This document shows, piece after piece, positions 1 through 6,293 of a stretch of 7,551 nt of DNA (positions within the stretch are counted from its first letter, which is position 1; every line of letters begins with the position of its first letter). The notes beneath the pieces were generated by a model that was not told where the DNA came from, made no database searches, and worked only from the letters and a program-made list of their open reading frames with translations. The translations under genes and the position numbers were made by a program. This DNA is from Rhodocyclales bacterium (GTDB lineage Bacteria; Pseudomonadota; Gammaproteobacteria; Burkholderiales; Rhodocyclaceae): positions 1 through 7,551 of the forward strand of contig JAJTBM010000139.1 in assembly GCA_021286885.1 (NCBI GenBank), read 5' to 3'.

Positions 1-69
1 GGCCCGCCGGGCACCGGCCAGGTGGGCCAACGGCGCCCCATCACCCGGCGCCGCCAGCCCCCCGTGTGA
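1..69 (+). other. Left flank: possible 3' end of a convergent gene
   Basis: In plus-strand frame 1 the window edge is open for 22 codons up to a TGA at 67-69 (GPPGTGQVGQRRPITRRRQP, then PV and stop). All third positions except one CAA codon are G or C. The stop would lie 11 nt from the convergent puuB stop, a common arrangement. The peptide is too short and too low in complexity to identify, and GC-rich noncoding DNA would often look the same. A minus-strand start of a further gene in this stretch is equally undecided. Confidence 0.2.
31..53 (-). terminator. GC-rich hairpin downstream of puuB, possible weak terminator
   Basis: CGGCGCC at 31-37 and GGCGCCG at 47-53 form a perfect 7-bp stem with a 9-nt loop, about 28 nt after the puuB stop. 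There is no U-tract on either side: the minus strand continues TTGG. A classical intrinsic terminator is therefore not supported, and such stems arise easily in GC-rich DNA. Confidence 0.22.
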
Positions 70-80
70 CCCGCCCGGCC

Positions 81-1421
81 TCAGAGGCCGAGCTTGTCAC
101 GCAGGTCGTAGTACGCCGCCCCCAGGGCGGTAAAGGGCACCCGCAGCAGCCGCCCCCCCGGGAAGGGGTAATGGGGCAGGCTGGCAAAGGCATCGAAGCG
201 CTCCGACTGGCCCTGGATCACCTCCGCCAGCACCCGCCCAATCAGGTGGGTAAAGGTCACGCCATGGCCCGAGCACCCCTGGGAGTAGTAAATATTCGAG
301 GCCAGCCGGCCCACCTCGGGCAGGCGGGTCAGGGTGAGCAGGAAGTTGCCGGTCCAGGCGTAATCAATCCGCACATCCTTGAGCTGGGGAAAGGTCTTGA
401 GCATCTTGGGGCGGATGATGGATTCAATATGGGCCGGGTCCCGGGCGCCGTAAATCACCCCGCCGCCGTACACCAGGCGCCGGTCTGCCGAGAGGCGGAA
501 GTAATCCAGCAAAAAATTGCAGTCTTCCACGCACTGTTCGGTGGGCAGGATTTCAGGGAAACGCTCGCCCAGGGGCTCGGTGGCAATCACCTGGGTGCCG
601 CAGGGCATGGAGCGGGCCGCGAGCTGGGGCTCCAGATCGCCAATGTAGGCATTGCAGGCCACGATCACAAAACGCGCCTTCACCTGCCCACGCCCCGCGT
701 GCACCACCGCCGGCTCGCCCCGCTCGATGCGGGTCACCGCCGAAAGTTCGTGGATTACCCCGCCCAGGGCCTCGAAGGCCGCCGCCTCGCCCTGGGCCAG
801 GCGCAGGGGATGCACATGGCCGGTGCTGTGGTCGAGTAGCGTGGCCTTGTAACGACGGGAGCCGATGGCGGCTTCGCTCTGGCGCCCATCGCGGAGTTCC
901 AGTTGGGTATGGCCGTAACGCTCCCACAGGGCCTTGTGGTGCTCCAGCTGGTGCACCTGCTTGTCGGTGATGGCGGCAAACACGCCCCCCGGGCGGAAGT
1001 GGCAGTCGATGCCGTAGCGGGCGATCCGCGCCTTGATGATCTCCGCCCCCTCGAAGGCCATGCGCCCCAGGGCGCGGGCTGCGTCCTGGCCGTGGCGGGC
1101 TTCGATCACGTCCATGTCCCGCGAATAGCTATGCACCAGCTGCCCGCCGTTGCGCCCCGAGGCACCCCAGCCCACCCGGGCCGCCTCCAGCACCACCACC
1201 TTGAACCCGGCCTCGGCCAGATGCAGGGCGGACGAGAGGCCGGTGTAGCCGGCGCCGATGATGCACACATCGGCCTCCACCCGGCCCTGCAGGGGTGGGC
1301 GTTCCGGCTGGGGCAGCCCGGAGGCGGCGTAATAGGACGGGGCGTGGGTGGTGCTGCCGGGTTGGCCCAGGGCCTGGACGGGGGCCGGGCCGGCCTTGAG
1401 GATGCTTGCGTGGGCGGACAT
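81..1421 (-). CDS. puuB: Gamma-glutamylputrescine oxidase PuuB (FAD-dependent)
   Basis: This 446-residue FAD-dependent amine oxidase of the DAO family converts gamma-glutamylputrescine, O2 and water to gamma-glutamyl-gamma-aminobutyraldehyde, ammonia and H2O2. An N-terminal dinucleotide-binding motif, CIIGAGYTGLSSALHLAEAG (GxGxxG at 56-61), is followed by an acidic strand end VVVLEA (75-80) and the GASGRNGGQLVHSYSRD segment (87-102). Other blocks resembling E. coli PuuB from memory are RSMPCGTQVI (270-279), CVEDCNFLLDY (297-307), YGGGVIYGARDP (318-329), DYAWTGNFLLTLTR (353-366), SGHGVT (384-389) and the C-terminal FPGGRLLRVPFTALGAAYY. The conserved SYYAAS is at 29-34, so the protein carries roughly 20 more N-terminal residues than E. 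coli PuuB. No internal Met offers a shorter start. AGGAG at 1431-1427, 5 nt before the ATG, supports the start. It is the last gene of the operon in this window, and its product hands its aldehyde to PuuC, encoded just upstream. Confidence 0.95.
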   Translation of the reverse strand: MSAHASILKAGPAPVQALGQPGSTTHAPSYYAASGLPQPERPPLQGRVEADVCIIGAGYTGLSSALHLAEAGFKVVVLEAARVGWGASGRNGGQLVHSYSRDMDVIEARHGQDAARALGRMAFEGAEIIKARIARYGIDCHFRPGGVFAAITDKQVHQLEHHKALWERYGHTQLELRDGRQSEAAIGSRRYKATLLDHSTGHVHPLRLAQGEAAAFEALGGVIHELSAVTRIERGEPAVVHAGRGQVKARFVIVACNAYIGDLEPQLAARSMPCGTQVIATEPLGERFPEILPTEQCVEDCNFLLDYFRLSADRRLVYGGGVIYGARDPAHIESIIRPKMLKTFPQLKDVRIDYAWTGNFLLTLTRLPEVGRLASNIYYSQGCSGHGVTFTHLIGRVLAEVIQGQSERFDAFASLPHYPFPGGRLLRVPFTALGAAYYDLRDKLGL

Positions 1422-1442
1422 GACTTCTCCTGGGCTACGGGC

Positions 1443-2942
1443 TCAGGCTTCGATACGTAGCCAAGTGGTTTTGAGTTCGGTGTATTTGTCGAAAGCGTGG
1501 AGGGATTTGTCGCGGCCATTGCCCGACTGTTTGACGCCCCCAAAGGGCACGGTGATGTCGTCCTCGTCGTACTGGTTGACATGCACGGTGCCGGCCTTGA
1601 GGGCGCGAGAGACCCGGTGGGCCCGATCCAGCCCGCCGCTCCAGACGCTGGCCTGGAGCCCGTAGGGGCTATCGTTGGCGAGGCGGATGGCCTCGGCCTC
1701 GTCATCAAACGGGATCAGGCACAGCACCGGGCCAAAGATTTCTTCCCGGGCCACGGTCTGGTGGTTGGCAACCCCGGTGAATACGGTGGGGCGCACATAA
1801 AAACCGCCGGTTTCGGCCCGGGCCTGTTCGCCGCCGCAGGCCAGCGCGCCCCCTTCGGCCAGGCCTTTGGCCACATAGCCCAGCACCGTATCGAGCTGGG
1901 CCCGATCCACCAGGGCGCCCATCCGGGTTTCCGGCGCCAGGGGGTCGCCGGGCTGCCAGTGGGCCGCCTCGGCCTGCAGGGTGGCCAGAAAGCCGTCCAG
2001 CACCGGGCGCTGAACCAGCACCCGGGTAGGGGCATTGCAGGATTCACCCTGGTTGAAGAACACGCAGCCGGCTGCCGTGCGGGCCGCCCGGGCCAGATCG
2101 GGCGCATCGTCGAACACCACAAAGGCCGACTTGCCCCCCAGCTCGTTGTACACCCGCTTGAGGTTGGATTCGGCCGCATAGGCCAGCATCCGCCGCCCGA
2201 CCCGGGTGGAGCCGGTGAAGCCCACCGCATCCACGTCCGGATGCAGGGCCAGCGCCGCGCCGGCCTCGTGGCCGTAGCCGGGCACCACATGCAGCACCCC
2301 TTCGGGCAAACCGGCCTGCAGGGCCAGTTCGGCCAGCCGCAGGGCGGTGGCGGGGGATTTTTCGGAGGGCTTGAGCACCACGCTGTTGCCCGCTGCCAGA
2401 GCTGGCCCCAGCTTCCAGGCGGCCATGATCATGGGGTAGTTCCAGGGCACGATCACGCCCACCACGCCCACCGGCTCCCGGGTGACCAGGGCCAGGGCGT
2501 GGGGGCCGGTGGGGGCCACCTCGTCATACAGCTTGTCGATGGCCTCCCCGTACCAGGCGATGCAGCGGGCCGTGGCGGGCACATCCACGCTGCGGCTGTA
2601 CTGGATGGGTTTGCCCATGTCCAGGGTTTCCAGGAGGGCCAGTTCGTCCTGATGCTGCAGGATGAGGGCCGCCCAGGCCTGGAGCACCTTTTTACGGGCA
2701 GCCGGGGGCTGGCCGGCCCAATCGCCCCGCTCGAAGGCCGCCCGGGCCTGCTGCACGGCCAGATCCACATCTGCCGCCTGGCCCCGGGCCACCGGCCCGA
2801 GCAGGCGCCCATCCACCGGCGAAGTCTTGGCGAAGGTTTCGCCCCCCAGGCTGGCGCGGCGCTGGCCGCCGATCAGGCAGCGCCCGTCAAAGGCCAGGAT
2901 GGCCGCTGCGGCGTGCCAATCAGCCGATGTGCGCGTATCCAT
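1443..2942 (-). CDS. puuC: Gamma-glutamyl-gamma-aminobutyraldehyde dehydrogenase PuuC (NAD(P)-dependent aldehyde dehydrogenase)
   Basis: This 499-residue cytoplasmic enzyme of the aldehyde dehydrogenase superfamily oxidises gamma-glutamyl-gamma-aminobutyraldehyde to gamma-glutamyl-GABA. The catalytic set is complete: Asn168 in VIVPWNYP, Lys191 in VVLKPSEKSP, Glu267 in YNELGGKS and nucleophile Cys302 in FFNQGESCNAPTR. The GFTGSTRVGR cofactor-binding stretch is at 241-250. The C-terminal segment VPFGGVKQSGNGRDKSLHA, followed by FDKYTELKTTW, is very close to my recollection of E. coli PuuC and argues for that subgroup over generic betaine-aldehyde dehydrogenases. E. coli PuuC is about 495 residues, so the length is normal. 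The start is supported by AGAAGGGG 6 nt upstream. puuB follows after 21 nt, as in the E. coli puuC-puuB order. Related enzymes accept several aminoaldehydes, so activity on 3-aminopropionaldehyde or unmodified 4-aminobutyraldehyde is possible. Confidence 0.94.
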   Translation of the reverse strand: MDTRTSADWHAAAAILAFDGRCLIGGQRRASLGGETFAKTSPVDGRLLGPVARGQAADVDLAVQQARAAFERGDWAGQPPAARKKVLQAWAALILQHQDELALLETLDMGKPIQYSRSVDVPATARCIAWYGEAIDKLYDEVAPTGPHALALVTREPVGVVGVIVPWNYPMIMAAWKLGPALAAGNSVVLKPSEKSPATALRLAELALQAGLPEGVLHVVPGYGHEAGAALALHPDVDAVGFTGSTRVGRRMLAYAAESNLKRVYNELGGKSAFVVFDDAPDLARAARTAAGCVFFNQGESCNAPTRVLVQRPVLDGFLATLQAEAAHWQPGDPLAPETRMGALVDRAQLDTVLGYVAKGLAEGGALACGGEQARAETGGFYVRPTVFTGVANHQTVAREEIFGPVLCLIPFDDEAEAIRLANDSPYGLQASVWSGGLDRAHRVSRALKAGTVHVNQYDEDDITVPFGGVKQSGNGRDKSLHAFDKYTELKTTWLRIEA

Positions 2943-2948
2943 GCATGT

Positions 2949-2956
2949 CCCCTTCT
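2949..2956 (-). promoter_or_regulatory. Shine-Dalgarno of puuC
   Basis: The minus strand reads AGAAGGGG at 2956-2949, 6 nt before the ATG at 2942-2940, in the 23-nt gap after the porin-like gene. An overlapping ATG at 2946-2944 is out of frame with the dehydrogenase, so the 2942 start is preferred. Confidence 0.65.
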
Positions 2957-2965
2957 GTTTCAGCG

Positions 2966-4426
2966 TCAGAAACTGACCACCACCGCGCTGCTGACCAGCT
3001 GGTTGGTCTTGTTGTAGCTGCCGTTCTTCTCATCCAGAAAAACCCGGCCCGAGGCACTGTCCAGCCGGTATTCGAACTTGAACAGGGTGTTGAGGTTGTA
3101 GTTGTAGTTCATGCCCAGGGTCAGGGCGGTGCGGCTCACGCCCTTGTCCGGGTTGTCCGCCACCCAGCCGCCGCTGCCGGCGTCGTAGGCCATGGCCGGG
3201 CCGATGCCGTTGTAGGGGTCGGCGCTGGCGTAGGTCAGCAGGCCGCCGCCGTTGCGGCTGTTGAAGATGTGATCAACCCGCACCACCCCTTCCAGCCACG
3301 GCTCCAGCTTGTACGCGAAGAGGCCGGAAAGCCCCGTCCAGCTGGCATCCCGCAGGCTGCCATCGGCGGCCGGGGTGATGGAGGCCTTGCGCTGGCGGCC
3401 CCAGGCCACCTGGCCCTGGAGGGTGAGCGGGCCCCGGATGAAGTAGGCGTCGGCCTCGAAGGTATCCACCATCGAGTCGGGCTGATCCACCACCTCACCG
3501 CTGCCATCCAGCACGTTCTGGGTGTAGTTGCGTGCCCGGCCATGGATGCCGGCAAAACCGAAGCCCTGGAACTCGCCCTTGGCGTAATCCACCCGGTAGG
3601 CGAACACGGGGGTCTTTTCGTTGGCGTTGCGCTTGCTGGCGGCCATGTTGCCCACCAGGGCCTTGATGATCCATTTGTCCCGGGTCAGCTCCATGCCCGC
3701 GCCGGTGTATGAGGCCGGCAAGGTCATGTCGAACAGCAGGTTATGGGTGACCAGCTTGTTGAGGGTGGGCTGGAGCATTTCATAGCCCGACCAGTCGGGC
3801 AGGTGGCCGGCGATGAAGCGGGTCTGCAGATCAGTGATCGGGATGGAAACCGAGGCTTCCTGCACCGGCGAGCTGCTGCCCTCGCTCACTGCCTGGGTGC
3901 TGCGCTGGGGCACCAGGGTCAGGTGCCAGCGGGCGCCGCTGTCGGTTTCCTTGACGAAATCCAGGGCCACGGTGCCGATGTAGGAGGTGTCGTAGTAATA
4001 GCCACTCTGATCCACCGAATTCAGAAACTGGGCGCCGGAGCTGTGGCGGCGCTGGTTGAACACCCAGGTCGGGTCCATATAGCCGGCCACCTTGAGGCCC
4101 TTGAGGCCGGCCATGTCGCGGGCGTCTTCCAGGGCCTCGGTCTTGACCGCGATGCGGTTGAATTCCTGCTGCTGCTCTTCGGTCATGCCCCGGGCCACCG
4201 GGGCGGGCGTGGGCACCGGGGCCGGGGTGGCGGCCACGACAGCAGGCGCGGCAGGGGCCGCGGCCAGGGCAGCATCCTGGGTGGCCTGCTTCTTTTCGAG
4301 TTCGGCCACCCGGGCTTTCAGGGCCTTGAGCTCCTTGAGCAGGGCCGTATTCGGATCGGCAGCGTGGGCAGGAAAGGCGGCCAGGAGGGCACAGGTGAGC
4401 GCGGCCAGGGGGAAAGCTCGAATCAT
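2966..4426 (-). CDS. Porin-like outer-membrane protein (possibly DUF3138-type), candidate polyamine channel
   Basis: This is a 486-residue protein with no characterised homologue that I recognise. Residues 1-22 form a Sec signal peptide (hydrophobic core LAALTCALLAAFPAHA, cleavage likely after AHA). Residues 24-50 form a short amphipathic coiled coil (ALLKELKALKARVAELEKKQ), and 51-79 an Ala/Pro linker. From about 110 to the end, short alternating beta segments rich in Tyr, Trp and Gly are separated by polar loops. The last residues, VVVSF, end in Phe with alternating hydrophobics, the usual BAM recognition signature of outer-membrane barrels. An N-terminal coiled coil before a barrel recalls trimeric porins such as the DcaP group. 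Length and layout also recall the betaproteobacterial DUF3138 family, but I cannot confirm that without a search. GGAAGGA 7 nt upstream fixes the start. It lies 21 nt after potI and 23 nt before puuC, so a role in polyamine passage is an inference from context only. Confidence 0.8.
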   Translation of the reverse strand: MIRAFPLAALTCALLAAFPAHAADPNTALLKELKALKARVAELEKKQATQDAALAAAPAAPAVVAATPAPVPTPAPVARGMTEEQQQEFNRIAVKTEALEDARDMAGLKGLKVAGYMDPTWVFNQRRHSSGAQFLNSVDQSGYYYDTSYIGTVALDFVKETDSGARWHLTLVPQRSTQAVSEGSSSPVQEASVSIPITDLQTRFIAGHLPDWSGYEMLQPTLNKLVTHNLLFDMTLPASYTGAGMELTRDKWIIKALVGNMAASKRNANEKTPVFAYRVDYAKGEFQGFGFAGIHGRARNYTQNVLDGSGEVVDQPDSMVDTFEADAYFIRGPLTLQGQVAWGRQRKASITPAADGSLRDASWTGLSGLFAYKLEPWLEGVVRVDHIFNSRNGGGLLTYASADPYNGIGPAMAYDAGSGGWVADNPDKGVSRTALTLGMNYNYNLNTLFKFEYRLDSASGRVFLDEKNGSYNKTNQLVSSAVVVSF

Positions 4427-4433
4427 GTTTGCA

Positions 4434-4440
4434 TCCTTCC
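4434..4440 (-). promoter_or_regulatory. Shine-Dalgarno in an AT-rich leader of the porin-like gene
   Basis: The minus strand reads GGAAGGA at 4440-4434, 7 nt before the ATG at 4426-4424. The surrounding 24 nt (4450-4427) contain only 9 G/C, in otherwise strongly GC-rich DNA. The site should therefore be little structured, which suits a highly translated outer-membrane protein. A second ATG at 4434-4432 is out of frame. Confidence 0.7.
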
Positions 4441-4447
4441 AAAGAGT

Positions 4448-5308
4448 TTAGGCGTGTTGGGCTGCTGCAATTTCTGCCGCGAGGCGGCGTTCCCGGCGGG
4501 CGATCAGGTAGCTCGCCAGCACCACGCCGCTCGCCACCACGCTGATGATCACGGTGGCCACCGCGTTGATGTCGGGGCTCAGACCCAGGCGGGCCCGGGA
4601 GAAAATGGCCAGGGGCAAGGTGGTGGAGCCCGGGCCGGAGAGGAAGGCCGAGAGCACCACGTCATCCAGCGAGATGGTGAAGGTGAGCAGCCAGGCCGAT
4701 ACCAGCGAAGGCGCCAGCCCCGGCAGCGTGACCAGGAAGAACACCTCCCCCGGGCGGGCGCCCAGATCCATCGCGGCTTCTTCGAGCTGGGGGTTCAGCC
4801 CTTTCAGGCGGGCCTGGAGCACCACCGTGGCGTAGGCCAGCCCCAGCAGCAGATGGCCCAGCCAGATGGTGAGGGCACCCCGCTCGGGAAAACCGAGCCA
4901 GCGCTGCATGGACACCAGCATCAGCAGGAGGGAGAGGCCGACGATGACTTCCGGCATCACCAGCGGCGCATTCACCATCCCCGAGAACAGGGTTCGCCCC
5001 CGGAAGCGGGGATGCTTGACCAGGGCCCAGGCGGCCGCCGTGCCGATCAGCACCGAGCCCCAGGCGGTGGCAAACGCGATCTTGAGGGACAGGGCCAGCC
5101 CGTCCAGCAGCTCCTGGTCGTGGCCCAGGGCCGCATACCACTTGAGGGTGAAACCGCCCCAGGTGTTGGGCAGCTCCGAAGCGCTGAAGGAATACAGCAC
5201 TAGGGCCGCAATCGGCAGGTAGAGGAAGAGATAACCCCCGGCCAGCCAGGCCAGGCTGAGCAGACGAGACAGGCGGGTCATCAGGCCCGCAGTGGTGAGG
5301 CGGCTCAT
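4448..5308 (-). CDS. potI: Putrescine ABC transporter permease PotI
   Basis: This second permease subunit, 286 residues, completes the PotFGHI importer in the inner membrane. Membrane segments are visible near 18-42 (LAWLAGGYLFLYLPIAALVLYS), 70-97, 108-134, 146-165, 197-215 and 247-270. The EAA loop is at about 177-196 (EAAMDLGARPGEVFFLVTLP). The motif FTISLDDVVLSAFLSGPG (about 210-226) is typical of PotI/PotC-type permeases, and E. coli PotI is about 281 residues. The start at 5308 is set by AGGAGG 7 nt upstream and by the ATGA overlap with the potH stop. A longer in-frame reading to 5437 is Pro/Gly/His-rich and lies inside potH, so I reject it. The C-terminus is a short basic/Ala-rich tail (RRERRLAAEI...). 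The TAA at 4450-4448 is followed by 21 nt to the porin-like gene. Confidence 0.95.
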   Translation of the reverse strand: MSRLTTAGLMTRLSRLLSLAWLAGGYLFLYLPIAALVLYSFSASELPNTWGGFTLKWYAALGHDQELLDGLALSLKIAFATAWGSVLIGTAAAWALVKHPRFRGRTLFSGMVNAPLVMPEVIVGLSLLLMLVSMQRWLGFPERGALTIWLGHLLLGLAYATVVLQARLKGLNPQLEEAAMDLGARPGEVFFLVTLPGLAPSLVSAWLLTFTISLDDVVLSAFLSGPGSTTLPLAIFSRARLGLSPDINAVATVIISVVASGVVLASYLIARRERRLAAEIAAAQHA

Positions 5309-6279
5309 TGGGCACCCTCCTGGGCTTTGGCCTGGACCTGGTTGAACCAGGCGAGGGGCACGATGATGAGCAGGATCATCACCACCGCCACGCTGGAGGC
5401 CATGGGCCAGTCGTTGTTGGAGAAGAACTCGTCCCACAGCACCCGGCCTATCATCAGGGTGGAGGGGCCGCCCAGCAGCTCGGGGATCACGAACTCGCCC
5501 ACGCAGGGAATGAAGACCAGCATGGAGCCCGCCACGATGCCCGACACCGAGAGCGGTACGGTGATGCGCCAGAAGGCCGACCAGGGCGAGGCCCCCAGAT
5601 CGGCGGCGGCTTCCAGCAGGCGCAGATCCATCTTGGAGAGGTTGGCGAACAGGGGCAGCACCATGAAAGGCAGGTAGGTGTAGACCATGCCCAGCACCAA
5701 TGAGAACGGGGTGTTCATGAGCTGGCCCTGGGCCGGGATCAGCCCGAGCTGCACCAGCAGCGGCTCCACCCCGAGGGCGCTCAGCCAGCCGGCCACCCAG
5801 CCCCCTTCACTCAGCAGGCCCTTCCAGGCATAGACGCGCAGCAGGAAGCTGGTCCAGAAGGGCAGCATCACCAGCATCACCAGGGCCGGCTGCAGGGCCT
5901 TGCCCGCCCGGGCCATGTAGTAGGAGAAGGGATAGCCCACCAGCAGGCACAGGAGCGTGGTGATGGCGGCGTACTTGAGGCTGTTGAGGTAGGTCTTGAA
6001 GTACAGGTCGTCTTCGGTGATGAACAGGTAGTTGCTCAGCTTGAGGCGCAGCTGGAGCACCCCATCCGACCAGGTGAACAGATCCTGGAAGTGGGCCACG
6101 TCCATTTCTGAAACGCTGATCTTCATCACGATCAGAAAAGGCAGCAGGAAGAACACCAGCAACCAGGCATAGGGCAGCCCGATCACCAGGGCCTGGCCAC
6201 TGCGCAGCCGGGCACCCAGGGTGCGCTTTGGGGTGGGCATTGGGGTCGGCCTTTGGGTCGTTTTCAAGGTGGATTGCAT
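5305..6279 (-). CDS. potH: Putrescine ABC transporter permease PotH
   Basis: This inner-membrane permease of 324 residues pairs with PotI to form the translocation path. Hydrophobic segments are clear: near 31-52 (IGLPYAWLLVFFLLPFLIV), 103-121, 131-148, 191-212, 245-265 and 296-312. The EAA loop that docks on the ATPase is at about 223-242 (EAAADLGASPWSAFWRITVP). The large extracytoplasmic segment between the first two helices, with FITEDDLYFKTYLNSLKYA, and the late CVGEFVIPELLGGP motif match PotH/PotB-type permeases. E. coli PotH is about 317 residues, so the length fits. The start is chosen from TGAGGG, 8 nt before the ATG. An in-frame ATG at 6294-6292 would add five residues and overlap the potG stop as ATGA. 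The frame stays open for another 101 codons upstream, but that stretch is the shadow of potG. The TGA stop at 5307-5305 overlaps the potI ATG. Confidence 0.95.
   Translation of the reverse strand: MQSTLKTTQRPTPMPTPKRTLGARLRSGQALVIGLPYAWLLVFFLLPFLIVMKISVSEMDVAHFQDLFTWSDGVLQLRLKLSNYLFITEDDLYFKTYLNSLKYAAITTLLCLLVGYPFSYYMARAGKALQPALVMLVMLPFWTSFLLRVYAWKGLLSEGGWVAGWLSALGVEPLLVQLGLIPAQGQLMNTPFSLVLGMVYTYLPFMVLPLFANLSKMDLRLLEAAADLGASPWSAFWRITVPLSVSGIVAGSMLVFIPCVGEFVIPELLGGPSTLMIGRVLWDEFFSNNDWPMASSVAVVMILLIIVPLAWFNQVQAKAQEGAQ
5316..5321 (-). promoter_or_regulatory. Strong Shine-Dalgarno of potI
   Basis: The minus strand reads AGGAGG at 5321-5316, 7 nt before the ATG at 5308-5306, within the last codons of potH. 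This near-perfect anti-16S match fixes the potI start against the in-frame upstream ATG at 5437, and suggests efficient re-initiation by ribosomes finishing potH. Confidence 0.8.
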
Positions 6280-6287
6280 GGTGGCGG

Positions 6288-6293
6288 CCCTCA
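6288..6293 (-). promoter_or_regulatory. Shine-Dalgarno site deciding the potH start
   Basis: The minus strand reads TGAGGG at 6293-6288, then 8 nt, then ATG at 6279-6277. The site overlaps the potG stop codon (TGA at 6293-6291). It favours the ATG at 6279 over the one at 6294-6292, whose upstream sequence has only a weak AGG about 13 nt away. Confidence 0.6.

Noticed and set aside
1360..1376. GGCCCAGGGCC-type palindromic motif and many CAGGGCC/GGCCCTG copies across the window
   Set aside because: The copies lie within coding sequence at irregular spacing and follow from frequent Ala-Leu and Gly-Pro codon pairs at high GC, so they are not evidence of an operator or repeat family.
1497..3017. 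Plus-strand open frame of about 506 codons opposite puuC
   Set aside because: It is fully antisense to a well-supported aldehyde dehydrogenase. Its composition is Gly/His/Gln/Arg-rich, as expected from a high-GC complementary frame, and it shows no recognisable domain.
4380..4426. Lipoprotein signal in the porin-like protein (Cys at residue 12)
   Set aside because: The residues before Cys12 (ALT) do not fit a lipobox. The Cys lies inside the hydrophobic core, and AHA further on gives a normal signal peptidase I site.
3743..5203. Plus-strand open frame of about 486 codons opposite the porin-like gene and potI
   Set aside because: It spans the boundary of two real minus-strand genes and has Gly/Gln/His/Arg-biased composition with no motif. 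It is a shadow frame of GC-rich coding DNA.
5309..5437. Upstream extension of potI by 43 codons
   Set aside because: It overlaps the end of potH, is low in hydrophobicity, and ignores the AGGAGG site directly before the ATG at 5308.
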